From Gammaproteobacteria bacterium (GTDB lineage Bacteria; Pseudomonadota; Gammaproteobacteria; Pseudomonadales; Pseudohongiellaceae), in assembly GCA_002711845.1 (NCBI GenBank), contig PASF01000001.1, positions 235,484 through 299,483 of the forward strand: a DNA stretch of 64,000 nt, read 5' to 3'. Of this stretch, positions 36,113-45,248 are shown one piece after another. The position numbers were made by a program, and so were the translations under genes. Each line of letters begins with the position of its first letter. Position 1 is the stretch's first letter. Under the pieces are notes generated by a model. It was given only the letters and a program-made list of their open reading frames with translations. It was not told the origin of the DNA and ran no database searches.

Positions 36113-36149
36113 AATAAAAAAACCGGAGCATGACGCCGGTTTTTTTATT
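36113..36149. terminator. strong intrinsic terminator after icd
   Basis: AAAAAAACCGG (36116-36126), a 9-base loop and CCGGTTTTTTT (36136-36146) form an A/T-extended stem, with outer pairing to 36113/36149. It can terminate in either direction. Confidence 0.9.
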
Positions 36150-36264
36150 CCTGCATTCAGGCGTGGCAGCAGGTCCCTGGCCGGTGCGGTAGACCCTTGC
36201 CAGTGATACCGATAAGATCAGTCTGTCCCGCCTGTTCCTGAAGCAATCAAGGTACTGTAACTTT

Positions 36265-37905
36265 ATGAAAGCTTCGGATCTTTTGGTCAAGGCGCTGAAA
36301 AACGAAGGCGTCGACATGATCTTTGCGGTTCCCGGCGAAGAAAACCTGGATTTGCTGAATTCGCTTAAAGGCTCAGGCATACGTCTGGTGCTGACCCGCC
36401 ACGAACAGGGTGCCGGCTTCATGGCTGCCACCTACGGCCGGCTGACCGGGCACCCGGGCGTGTGCCTGGCCACCCTCGGGCCGGGCGCCACCAATCTGCT
36501 CACCCCGGCAGCATATGCCCAACTGGGCGCCATGCCCATGGTGATGATCACCGGCCAGAAGCCCATCAAGACCAGCAAGCAGGCACGTTTCCAGATACTC
36601 GACGTTGTGGAGCTGATGGCCCCGGTTACCAAGTTCACACGCCAGATTGTCAATGGCAATACCATTGCGCCGCTGGTCCGGGAGGCGTTCCGGCTGGCGA
36701 TTGAAGAAAGGCCTGGTGCCGTGCACCTCGAGCTGCCGGAAGATATCGCGCGCGAGGACTGTGATGACACGGTCTTACCTGCGGTGGGTCATCGGCGACC
36801 TGACGCGACGCAGGGCGTTCTTGAGGAAGCGGCTGACATGATTGAGTCAGCCCAGCGGCCGCTGGTATTGATTGGTGCCGGTGCCAACCGCAAGCGCATC
36901 TGTGTCGCGTTGACAGATTTTATCGATGACACAGGCCTCCCGTTCTTTACCACCCAAATGGGCAAAGGCGTGGTGGATGAGCGCCACTCACTGTACCTGG
37001 GCACGGCGGCGCTGTCCGACAACGATTTCCTGCATTGTGCGATCGACCATGCTGACCTGGTCATTAATGTTGGACACGATGTGGTGGAGAAGCCGCCTTT
37101 TTTCATGCACCACGGTGGCAAGCAGGTCATTCACATCAATTTCTCGCCGGCAGAGGTGGACGCGGTGTATTTCCCGCAGTTGAATGTGGTGGGTGATATT
37201 GCCTATTCCCTGCAGCAACTGGCACACAAGATCAGCCGCAAATCGCACTGGGATCTGAGTTATTTCAAGACGGTCAAGACAGAGATCGAAACACAGCTGG
37301 CCCGGTACTTCGAGGACACCCGGTTTCCGACATTGCCACAGCGACTGGTGAAGGTTCTGCGCGAAACCCTGGCGGACGACGCCATCCTCAGCCTGGACAA
37401 CGGCATCTATAAACTCTGGTTCGCGCGCAATTACCCATGTTACATGCCCAATACCCTGTTGCTGGACAATGCGCTGGCGAGCATGGGCGCCGGACTGCCG
37501 GGTGCAATGATGGCAAAAATGCTCAACCCCGGGAGGCAGGCAGTGGCCGTTTGTGGTGACGGGGGGTTCATGATGAACTCGCAGGAGCTGGAAACCGCGG
37601 TCAGGCTGAAGCTGGACCTGCTGGTCATTGTGCTCAACGATCACGCCTACGGCATGATCAAATGGAAGCAGCAGGACATGGGATTTGACGACTTTGGCCT
37701 GGACTATGGCAATCCCGACTTTGTGGCGTATGCTCAAAGCTACGGCGCTCATGGCTATCTGATCGAAAGTGACAAGCATCTGCAGCAGACCATCGAGCAT
37801 TGCCTGAGCAATCCGGGCGTGCACCTGATTGAGCTGCCGGTGGACTACTCGCTGAACCATGAAATTCTCAACGTAGAGCTCAAGAACAAGGCCTGCGCCC
37901 TGTAA
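36265..37905 (+). CDS. acetolactate-synthase-like thiamine diphosphate enzyme
   Basis: A 546-residue ThDP enzyme. Glu47 in TRHEQGAGFMA activates the cofactor, followed by GRLTGHPGVCLATLGPGATNLL. The central domain carries LVLIGAGANRK. The ThDP-binding motif is CGDGGFMMNSQELETAVRL...LND. Sequence and length fit the AlsS-type (FAD-independent) acetolactate synthases, which condense two pyruvates. No regulatory small subunit gene follows. Neither acetolactate decarboxylase nor ilv genes are nearby, so another 2-oxoacid substrate is possible. Confidence 0.85.
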   Translation: MKASDLLVKALKNEGVDMIFAVPGEENLDLLNSLKGSGIRLVLTRHEQGAGFMAATYGRLTGHPGVCLATLGPGATNLLTPAAYAQLGAMPMVMITGQKPIKTSKQARFQILDVVELMAPVTKFTRQIVNGNTIAPLVREAFRLAIEERPGAVHLELPEDIAREDCDDTVLPAVGHRRPDATQGVLEEAADMIESAQRPLVLIGAGANRKRICVALTDFIDDTGLPFFTTQMGKGVVDERHSLYLGTAALSDNDFLHCAIDHADLVINVGHDVVEKPPFFMHHGGKQVIHINFSPAEVDAVYFPQLNVVGDIAYSLQQLAHKISRKSHWDLSYFKTVKTEIETQLARYFEDTRFPTLPQRLVKVLRETLADDAILSLDNGIYKLWFARNYPCYMPNTLLLDNALASMGAGLPGAMMAKMLNPGRQAVAVCGDGGFMMNSQELETAVRLKLDLLVIVLNDHAYGMIKWKQQDMGFDDFGLDYGNPDFVAYAQSYGAHGYLIESDKHLQQTIEHCLSNPGVHLIELPVDYSLNHEILNVELKNKACAL

Positions 37906-38024
37906 ACACACCAAGCGCCGCCGCGCCCATTCACCATGGATTAATGTGCTGCTTTTATTATCAGGTCAAAGGCCTATAATTGAGCTGATGGTTCCGACTC
38001 TCTTCTGTGTCAGGGGCGTTTATC

Positions 38025-39596
38025 GTGAATGGCCGTTCAGACTCTGCAGCGCCAGCAACACGCCATGCACCATTACTGCTGACGGTACTGGTGTCGGCTG
38101 TCATTCATGGGCTGTTATTGGCGGCAGGGTGGGTTTTGATCACGACCCGTCAGGATGCCTCGCCGGAGAGCAGTTCGCTGAGTGTGACGCTTGATGCTGC
38201 ACCGGCCACGCGCCCCGATAGCGCTGCGGCAGGCGTTGCTGAAAACCAGCAAGTGAACCAGGCAGAGGGCCCAGTCGAGAACCCGGACGAGAACCCGGTC
38301 GTGACGACCACAGCGGAGGCGCCGTCGTCGGCACCGGCGGTATCAGCGGCAAGGCCGAATTCCGTCCCAGCGTCTGTCTCAGCGTCTGTCTCAGCGCCGC
38401 ATACTGTCTCTCCACCGCAGACGCCTGCGAAACAACGGGTATTCACACCCGCGGAGCAGCTGCATTTGCAGCAGGCGCTGGAACAACTGGTTGCCAACGG
38501 CAGTCCGGTGTTGAACCAGGCCGGTGATTCGCTGCTGTTGCCCGACGGCGCCCGGTTTGCCGTTGATGTGCAGACGGTCAATGCGCCCGGACTGACAGAC
38601 CTGGCGCGCTACCAGGTCACCCTGTCGCAGCAGCAGGATGGCCAGGTATTCTCGACCCGGGCGATCGTGCAGGAACGGGCGTTCTCCTGGTACGCAAAGT
38701 TCATCAATAGCTGGGATGCAGATGTCGTGCTCGCCAGTGATACCGTCGTGGGTCGTTTCCATTCCAATTCGCCGGTCAACTTCAGTGCCGACCGGCTGCG
38801 ACAACCGGTGTTTTCGGGGCCGGTGTCAATTGCCGGTTACCAGGGTGTCAGTCGCCGGCTGCGCAACTCCGGTATGTTCCGGCAGGGTATCGAAACCGGC
38901 ACCGGCGCTATAGCCATGCCCGATGCCGTGGTGCCCACAGTATTCACGCTGGCAGACACATCACTGGACGTGCACCGGTTCGACGAGCACACGCGCCTGA
39001 CATTTCTGGTCGACGGCGGTTTCCGCTGGTCTCAATCCGATTCACGGGAGGGCATCATTCGCCCGGCGCCAGGGCATGCCATGCTGATCGTGGCGGAAAA
39101 TGATGCCGTGCTCGAACTGTCCGGCACTATCAACGGCGTGGTATCGGTCTTTGCGCCGCGCCGGCTGAGTATCACCGGTAATTTGCGCTATGCCAGCGAC
39201 CTGACCCGCGGAAACCAGCAACCGCATTTCCTGACCCTGATCAGCAATGGCATCATCGAAGTGGCCGGTCCGGCGCAGACGCAGCCCGGCGATCTTGAGA
39301 TTGAGGCCGCGCTGTTTGCCCGTCAGCGATTCAGCGTCAGACGTTTCAATTCCCGTCCGCAGGGTGAACTGATCATTCGCGGTGCGCTGGTGGCCGGGTC
39401 TGTTTCCGCCACCGAACCGCGTTACACCACGCGTATTGAGTACGACGCCCGCTTTGAGTCAATGCGCCCGCCGGCGTTCCCGACCACCGGTCTGTTCGAT
39501 ATCGAGCAGTGGGATCAGCAGTGGCGCATTACGGCCGCGATTGACGGGTCGCCTGCAGTTGCTGCTGACACGCCGTTGCCTGAGGCAGTCGAATGA
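38025..39596 (+). CDS. TonB-like membrane-anchored protein with non-TonB C-terminal domain
   Basis: A 523-residue protein. Residues 14-37 form one transmembrane helix reading VLVSAVIHGLLLAAGWVL. Ser24 and His28 reproduce the SxxxH of TonB helices that contacts ExbB/ExbD (E. coli TonB has SVCIHGAVVAGLLY). A Pro/Ala/Ser-rich linker spans about 45-145. The C-terminal region (about 145-500) is beta-rich, with DTVVGRFHSNSPVNF, FSGPVSIAGYQG and LSITGNLRYASDL, resembling DUF4900-like repeats and lacking a TonB C-terminal domain. GTG 38025 has AGGGGCG upstream; GTG 38007 does not. The 3' end overlaps the convergent gene by 68 bp. Confidence 0.72.
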   Translation: MNGRSDSAAPATRHAPLLLTVLVSAVIHGLLLAAGWVLITTRQDASPESSSLSVTLDAAPATRPDSAAAGVAENQQVNQAEGPVENPDENPVVTTTAEAPSSAPAVSAARPNSVPASVSASVSAPHTVSPPQTPAKQRVFTPAEQLHLQQALEQLVANGSPVLNQAGDSLLLPDGARFAVDVQTVNAPGLTDLARYQVTLSQQQDGQVFSTRAIVQERAFSWYAKFINSWDADVVLASDTVVGRFHSNSPVNFSADRLRQPVFSGPVSIAGYQGVSRRLRNSGMFRQGIETGTGAIAMPDAVVPTVFTLADTSLDVHRFDEHTRLTFLVDGGFRWSQSDSREGIIRPAPGHAMLIVAENDAVLELSGTINGVVSVFAPRRLSITGNLRYASDLTRGNQQPHFLTLISNGIIEVAGPAQTQPGDLEIEAALFARQRFSVRRFNSRPQGELIIRGALVAGSVSATEPRYTTRIEYDARFESMRPPAFPTTGLFDIEQWDQQWRITAAIDGSPAVAADTPLPEAVE

Positions 39597-41094
39597 CACA
39601 GACTTCAAGCTGTGCCACCGCTTCCTCGCGCTCCTCATCAAACCAGCGCTGTTGAAAACTGTTCAGGTAGGCCATTTCCAGGTTGGTATAAAATACCGGG
39701 GTGTTTGCGGTTTCAAAGCCCATTGCCAGGTATTCGTGGTAGAGCGCGATGACCCGCGACCATTGACTCTGGTCCCAGTAATACTGGCCATGCGCACCGT
39801 AGTGCTGTTCGATGGCGTTGATACAACGCGTGGATTGCACACAGGCATCCTCCAATCCTTCCATGACCTCGGGCAGACGATCAAATTGTTGTTGATGCTG
39901 AAATGACTGCAGTACCAACACCAGTGCCTGGAACGCGGTATCGAGTACCACGTCAAGATCGGGCAAGGACGGCGGCGCCGAGACAATAACCCGGCGAGCT
40001 AGCGCGTGCCCCTGTGCTACCCGGCCATTCTGCACCAGCCACTGGCTGCGGTGCGCCTGCAACAGCAACAGGGGTAGCAGCGTCTCTGCCGACCCGGCAT
40101 CGGGCAAACCCGCCAGCGCCACAGGCTGCCATCGAGCCAGATAGGGCTCGAGCAGGGTCATCAGCGCCTGGTAACGAGGCTGGTCGTGTTGCTGCAGAAA
40201 GTCGGCTTCGCGGAAATAATAAATCAGCCGGTTATGCTGTGCGGTCACGTCGTCGGGCTGCAGCATGCCCTTGAGTTCTGCCATTCGCACCCGGTCTGCA
40301 TAGGGCATGCGAGCTTCGCTGATATGCTGGCTCCACATGTTTTCATAACCCAGCGCCGCCGCACTGACCACCCGGCGTTGCTCATAGTCGGCGTAGCTGG
40401 CCACCACCAGGCGTCTTTCAGAGAACCAGCTCTCAGCCTCTTCGGCAAAGAATTCCGGGTCACGCAGAACATCAAAGCCATCGGCAGACGTTGTTTCCAC
40501 CTCAACCGTCTCGCCATTGTCCAGGGTCAGCTGCACAAAGGCATGGCTGGGCATGATGACGCCGGAGGCCGGCAGCTCGAAGTGCGCTGCCAGCACCAGA
40601 TACAACAGCGCTGAGCTGATGCAATTGTAAACGCCGGTGTCCAGCAGGGTGCTGAGCGCACTCTGGTCAGCGTCGTAGCCGCGGGTCAGTAATGTCGAAT
40701 GCATCAGGCGTAGCAGGCGGTCCCCACGCTGTCGTGGGTCCTGAATGTCTGTCAGGGAAGGGTTGTCGGTGATGAACCTGGCAACCTGCCGCTGCAGGTT
40801 CTCAAACCGGTCACGGTCACGAACGTCTCCCGAGGCAAGCAGGTAAAGCGCCAGCAGGTCGTCGGCGGAGGCGATCGCCGCGTTGAGTTGCCGGTCACGC
40901 AGGCGATCCACCACATCTGCTTCGAAGGACGTGAACCTGGCCCAGTTCTGCGCCCGGCCCTGTCCCCATGCCTGCCGGTCAATCCGGTACTCGTTCTGGA
41001 CCGGCGGGACAGCCTGTGCTGCCGCCAGCACGGGCAGTCCCAGTGCTGCCAGCAGCGCGCAGCCGATCATGATGTTGCGCCAGTCAGTGGTCAC
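39529..41094 (-). CDS. exported transglutaminase-like superfamily protein
   Basis: A 521-residue protein with a signal peptide (about residues 9-27, ending AAAQA). The transglutaminase-like core has Cys158 in GVYNCISSALLYLVLA, His184 in VIMPSHAFVQL and an acidic end VEVETT near 200, giving a plausible Cys-His-acid triad. The C-terminal 250 residues are helical, possibly TPR-like (IALYHEYLAMGFETANTPVFY). It could cleave or cross-link cell-wall or protein amides. GTG start with GAGG eight bases upstream. Its last 68 bases are antisense to the TonB-like gene. Confidence 0.75.
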   Translation of the reverse strand: MTTDWRNIMIGCALLAALGLPVLAAAQAVPPVQNEYRIDRQAWGQGRAQNWARFTSFEADVVDRLRDRQLNAAIASADDLLALYLLASGDVRDRDRFENLQRQVARFITDNPSLTDIQDPRQRGDRLLRLMHSTLLTRGYDADQSALSTLLDTGVYNCISSALLYLVLAAHFELPASGVIMPSHAFVQLTLDNGETVEVETTSADGFDVLRDPEFFAEEAESWFSERRLVVASYADYEQRRVVSAAALGYENMWSQHISEARMPYADRVRMAELKGMLQPDDVTAQHNRLIYYFREADFLQQHDQPRYQALMTLLEPYLARWQPVALAGLPDAGSAETLLPLLLLQAHRSQWLVQNGRVAQGHALARRVIVSAPPSLPDLDVVLDTAFQALVLVLQSFQHQQQFDRLPEVMEGLEDACVQSTRCINAIEQHYGAHGQYYWDQSQWSRVIALYHEYLAMGFETANTPVFYTNLEMAYLNSFQQRWFDEEREEAVAQLEVCVIRLPQATACQQQLQATRQSRP

Positions 41095-41286
41095 GTAGAC
41101 ACCCTCGCCCCAGCCCGATTGATTGACTATACAGCATACACAACAAGCACGTCAGGTTTTGGGCCGGCCTGTTCACGGCGTCTACCTTTTACGGACGTGC
41201 TGCGGTAGGATTGGTACACGTGCTGGTGACAACGGCCGGCGCTGTTCTTTACCCGGGCGCCCGGCCCGTTTTCAGCGGTAAACGAT

Positions 41287-41952
41287 ATGGGCCAGATAAT
41301 TCAGATGTTCAGTCATCCCGTGATCACACTGGATGATTACCCCGACAGCCACGCGCTGGCAGACCGGTTTTATGACCAGGCCATGGGGCTGATGCAGGAA
41401 TTCCCGGATGCCGGACTGATCAGTGATGCCTGGCACAGCGGGCGCCGTGCACAGAGTCAGGAAGACATCAGCAGGCACGGCTTTACCTCCTTTCATAGCG
41501 TGAACCTGGCCAAACGCGACGACTTCGACTTCATCAACAAAGCGGCGCTGGCGGTATTTGCGCAATACCTGCGCGTGGTGGGCAAGGCCGGTACCGGCAT
41601 GACCCTGGACAGCGCCTGGTCATCGGTCTATGGGCGCGGCCACTATGTGCCTCAGCACACCCATCCCCTGTCGCATCTCAGCCTGGTTTACTACGCTTCT
41701 GCCAGTGAAGGCACCGGCCAGCTGGTGTTCGAGAACCCGGCCCGCGCGCATTTTCAGCACTTCTACCCGCCGGAAATCAGCTGGATGCCTTACCGGTACA
41801 CGGTGCAGCCGAAGAAAGGCCTGTTCGTGGTGTTCCCCAGCTACCTGGTACACAACACCGAGCCGCATGACAGTGATGAGCTGCGGGTGATCTATTCGGC
41901 CAACCTGCAGTTGGCATTCAACCGACAGACTGACGCCGACAAGGCCCGCTAG
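41287..41952 (+). CDS. 2-oxoglutarate/Fe(II) oxygenase family protein (TIGR02466-like)
   Basis: A 221-residue protein. The double-stranded beta-helix core has YVPQHTHPLSHLSLVYYAS with metal-ligand histidines. The C-terminal ligand and cosubstrate region is GLFVVFPSYLVHNTEPHDSDELRVIYSAN, including a second His and the 2OG-binding Arg. These are features of the putative 2OG-Fe(II) oxygenases related to prolyl hydroxylases. Substrate unknown. A monocistronic gene; the 192 bases before it show no clear promoter. Confidence 0.82.
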   Translation: MGQIIQMFSHPVITLDDYPDSHALADRFYDQAMGLMQEFPDAGLISDAWHSGRRAQSQEDISRHGFTSFHSVNLAKRDDFDFINKAALAVFAQYLRVVGKAGTGMTLDSAWSSVYGRGHYVPQHTHPLSHLSLVYYASASEGTGQLVFENPARAHFQHFYPPEISWMPYRYTVQPKKGLFVVFPSYLVHNTEPHDSDELRVIYSANLQLAFNRQTDADKAR

Positions 41953-42023
41953 CCGTTAACAGGTCAACATGGCGCGTATCCGGCACAGGCTCATCAGCAG
42001 TGCCTTGTTCTGGTGCATGCTTT

Positions 42024-42067
42024 TTGTCATGAAAATTTCACCAAAAACGAGAATACCTGTCACATAA
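42024..42067 (+). promoter_or_regulatory. phased Pho-box-like half-sites upstream of receptor/phosphatase operon
   Basis: TTGTCAT (42024), ATTTCAC (42035) and CTGTCAC (42057) occur at multiples of 11 bp, with a degenerate AACGAGA at 42046. The first two form a 7-4-7 Pho box (TTGTCAT-GAAA-ATTTCAC). PhoB binds tandem 11-bp repeats of CTGTCAT. The downstream operon encodes a receptor and a phosphatase, matching phosphate-starvation control. Confidence 0.6.
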
Positions 42068-42165
42068 CGGCCTCTATACTCCGATCGTTTCTTCCTGGCA
42101 GTACCCCACTAAAAACGATTCGCCCGTCCAGGGCGAACTTGCGTCATATTATTTGGAGTCATACG

Positions 42166-45100
42166 ATGAGGTTCAAAAAAAGCTTGTTAAACAAGGCAGT
42201 AGTGCTCGCGCTGATGGCGGTGCCTGCCCCGGATTTGTTGGCGCAAGCGCCAGGGATTGTCAATGTTGCCATCGCCCAGGCCGGCGCTTCCAGCGTCGCC
42301 ACGGCGACCGGTGAAGTCAGTGGTGTGGTGTCTGACGCCGCGCGAGGCAGCTTTCTGATTGGCGCCGAAGTGCGCCTCAGTGGTCTTGACGTTGTCGCCG
42401 TCACTGACAGTGAAGGGCGCTACACCTTCCGCTCGGTACCGGTCGGGCAGTACAGTGTAAACGCCAGCTACCTGGGACGACCCACAGCTCAGGCATCAGT
42501 CACCGTCGCCAACAATCAGGTGGCTACGGCGAACCTGGCATTGGGCGTCATTGGCGCTGACAATCAGCCCATTGAGAGCATGGTGGTGCTGGGCGCACGC
42601 TCGCAGGCTGAATCCGAAGCCAGAGCACTGCAGATGCAGCGCTCTTCCAATGCCATCATCAGTGTGGTTTCGGCTGACGCCGTGGGTCAGTTCCCTGACC
42701 AGAACATCGCAGCCGCATTGTCCCGTTTGCCGGGCATTGCTGTTCAGCGCGACCAGGGTCAGGAGCGTTCAGTGAGCCTGCGCGGTGCCCCATCGCGCTG
42801 GAGCACCATTTCTTTTGACGGCGTCAACGTGATTGCACCCAGTGGCCGGTCAGCCCGCACCGATACCGTTCCGGCAGCCATTGGCAGTGCCGTGTCGGTC
42901 CGCAAGGCAGTGACCCCCGCCATGCAGGGTGAGTCGCTGGCAGGCAACATTGATATTATGACACGTGGCGCGTTTGACTACCCGGGCTTCAAGGCCGCAT
43001 TGAATGTCGGTGCCGGTTATAACGAGCTGGGCGGCACCGATCAGAATGAGGTGGGTGGTTTTGTCGCCAATACCTTTGATGATGGCCGTTTTGGTGTACT
43101 GGTGTCGGCATCGCGCTATGAACGTGACATGATCACCGACAATTTTGAGACCGACTGGGAAACCGGAGAGGATTCCCAGGACCGTGAAGCCGGTTTCGAA
43201 AACCGTGCCTGGGCCGACGCCCATCAGAATAAACTTTACCGCCTTACTCGCAGCAATACAGCGTACTCCGGCCGGTTTGATTTCCGTCCATCTGACGAGC
43301 ATCATTTTTTCTTCAGTTCCATCTACACCGAATTCACCGATGATGAGCTGCGTAATGCTCACGAATTCGATTTTGATGACGGCGCAACGCGTACCGATCG
43401 TGCTGATGTGACACGTGGTTATGCCGATATCCGTACGGGCAACACCCCGTTACAGGGAAGAATCTACGGTGTGGAACTGGACAGCTCCCTGAACTCCAAC
43501 AGAACACTGGAAAGCATTTTCACCAATACGCTGGGTGGCGAACAGCGACTCGGTGACTGGGATGCTTCCTGGCGGCTCAATTACAGTAATTCCCGTTCCG
43601 AGAGCGGACCATCTATTCAGTCGGCCTGGAGAAGCCCTCGCGGGGCAGATGCGTTCAACCATCGTCCGACCGTGGTCTATGATTATACCGACCGGGCTAG
43701 ACACGGCGTCAGGCTCTACGAAACCATCGTCAATGCGGATGGTTCGCTCTCGCAGGGCGCCGTGAAACGCTCTCTTGATCCACAGGATTACGAATTTGTC
43801 CGACTGCGGAACAATGAACGGCTGCAGGACAGTGAGTCCTCCAGCGTGCGTCTGGACCTGAGTCGTGATCTGACCCTGTTGGGCCGACCGACTGATTTCC
43901 AGTTTGGTTTCCAGTACGATGACAGATCCAAGAAGGACACCCGCCAAAGGCAGGAAATTTCGTCGGGCGCGCTTTCCGATGCCGGCGTAGCTTTCCCGAC
44001 GACCGATGATTTTGCAATCAACGATCCGTACCAGGGTGCATTGCCGCTGGGTTATACCTTCCGCTACTTCTCGGACAGTGGTCTGCGGAACCTCTGGAGC
44101 AGTCTTGCCGGTCAGGGTCTGTCAGAAATCGATGCTAACGAAGGAAGGACCAACAATTACGAGGTTGCCGAATCTGTTCTGGCCGGTTATGCGATGGCAA
44201 CCACCTATTTTGACTGGGGTAACATCCTGGCTGGCGCGCGCGTGGAGCAGGTCGACAATACCGGCAGTGCACTGGTTCGCTTTGGCAATACCTTCCAGCC
44301 GGTAGAGGTGGGTGGCGATAACCTGCAGGTGTTCCCCAGCGTGCATCTTAACTGGGACATCAATGACGAGCTGAAACTGCGTCTGTCTGCCAACAGCGGC
44401 GCCGCGCGGCCCGATTTCACCGTGCTGCGACCCAACTTCAACGTCTCTGATGAGAATGAAAGTATCAGTGGTGGCAACCCCGATGCGGGTCCGGAAAAAG
44501 CCATTGGTGGTGATGCCTATCTGGAATGGTACCTGCCCTCAGGTGGCTTCTTCTCGGTCGGCGCCTACTACAAGTCGCTGGATGACGTGCTGTTCACGGT
44601 AGAGCGGCCAAGCTTTGGCCGTGATGTGTTGAACCAGCCGGGCATCGACCGCTCCAACTACACCTACACCACCATCGACAACGGTGGCAGCGGTCACCTG
44701 GCCGGTTTTGAAGTGGCTGTGTCACAGACGCTTGAACCATTTGCCGCGCGCTGGAATCTGCCGGAATGGGCCAGTGGCTTTGGCTTCCGTGGCAACTTGA
44801 CCCTGAACGACTCGGAGAGTGAAACCCCCGATGGCCGCAAGGTACAGCTGCCCGGTTCGTCCGACACGATCTACAACCTGGCGCTGTCATACGAGCAGTA
44901 TGGCCTGTCCACGCGAATCAGCTGGCAGTACCGCACCAAGTGGATCGACAGCATCGGCGACGGCGATATTCTGGGCGATGGTTTCTGGGATGAAGTCGGC
45001 CGCCTGGACTTCAAAGTGGGTTACACCATCAATGACTACGCCAACGTCTACCTCGAGGCCAACAACCTGCTCGAGGAGCCGGGCATCCGTTACGAAGGCG

Positions 45101-45171
45101 ACCGCATCCGCGTTTCCGAGTATGAAGAGTTCGGCCGACGCTACATGATCGGTCTGCGTCTGAACTTCTGA
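42166..45171 (+). CDS. TonB-dependent receptor (TIGR01782-type) with N-terminal carboxypeptidase-like domain
   Basis: A 1001-residue outer-membrane receptor. A signal peptide is followed by a carboxypeptidase-regulatory-like domain (about residues 45-125; TGEVSGVVSDAARG and DSEGRYTFRSVPVGQYSV). The plug (about 140-265) includes GQFPDQNIAAALSRLPGIAVQRDQG and ERSVSLRG. A beta-barrel of about 700 residues ends RRYMIGLRLNF. TTGGAG precedes ATG 42166. A purple-acid phosphatase gene follows in the same operon. With the Pho-box array this suggests uptake of a phosphorylated organic nutrient. Confidence 0.93.
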   Translation: MRFKKSLLNKAVVLALMAVPAPDLLAQAPGIVNVAIAQAGASSVATATGEVSGVVSDAARGSFLIGAEVRLSGLDVVAVTDSEGRYTFRSVPVGQYSVNASYLGRPTAQASVTVANNQVATANLALGVIGADNQPIESMVVLGARSQAESEARALQMQRSSNAIISVVSADAVGQFPDQNIAAALSRLPGIAVQRDQGQERSVSLRGAPSRWSTISFDGVNVIAPSGRSARTDTVPAAIGSAVSVRKAVTPAMQGESLAGNIDIMTRGAFDYPGFKAALNVGAGYNELGGTDQNEVGGFVANTFDDGRFGVLVSASRYERDMITDNFETDWETGEDSQDREAGFENRAWADAHQNKLYRLTRSNTAYSGRFDFRPSDEHHFFFSSIYTEFTDDELRNAHEFDFDDGATRTDRADVTRGYADIRTGNTPLQGRIYGVELDSSLNSNRTLESIFTNTLGGEQRLGDWDASWRLNYSNSRSESGPSIQSAWRSPRGADAFNHRPTVVYDYTDRARHGVRLYETIVNADGSLSQGAVKRSLDPQDYEFVRLRNNERLQDSESSSVRLDLSRDLTLLGRPTDFQFGFQYDDRSKKDTRQRQEISSGALSDAGVAFPTTDDFAINDPYQGALPLGYTFRYFSDSGLRNLWSSLAGQGLSEIDANEGRTNNYEVAESVLAGYAMATTYFDWGNILAGARVEQVDNTGSALVRFGNTFQPVEVGGDNLQVFPSVHLNWDINDELKLRLSANSGAARPDFTVLRPNFNVSDENESISGGNPDAGPEKAIGGDAYLEWYLPSGGFFSVGAYYKSLDDVLFTVERPSFGRDVLNQPGIDRSNYTYTTIDNGGSGHLAGFEVAVSQTLEPFAARWNLPEWASGFGFRGNLTLNDSESETPDGRKVQLPGSSDTIYNLALSYEQYGLSTRISWQYRTKWIDSIGDGDILGDGFWDEVGRLDFKVGYTINDYANVYLEANNLLEEPGIRYEGDRIRVSEYEEFGRRYMIGLRLNF

Positions 45172-45182
45172 CGTCAAGCGGT

Positions 45183-45199
45183 GCCGGGGCTTCCCCGGC
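45183..45199 (+). other. intercistronic hairpin between receptor and phosphatase genes
   Basis: GCCGGGG-CTT-CCCCGGC is a 7-bp perfect GC stem just after the receptor stop, without a U tract. It likely protects or processes the mRNA, or sets receptor/phosphatase ratios. Confidence 0.45.
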
Positions 45200-45248
45200 G
45201 CCGCCCGTCAGCATTTGATCATGCAAGCATTTACGGGAATCTGAGATC

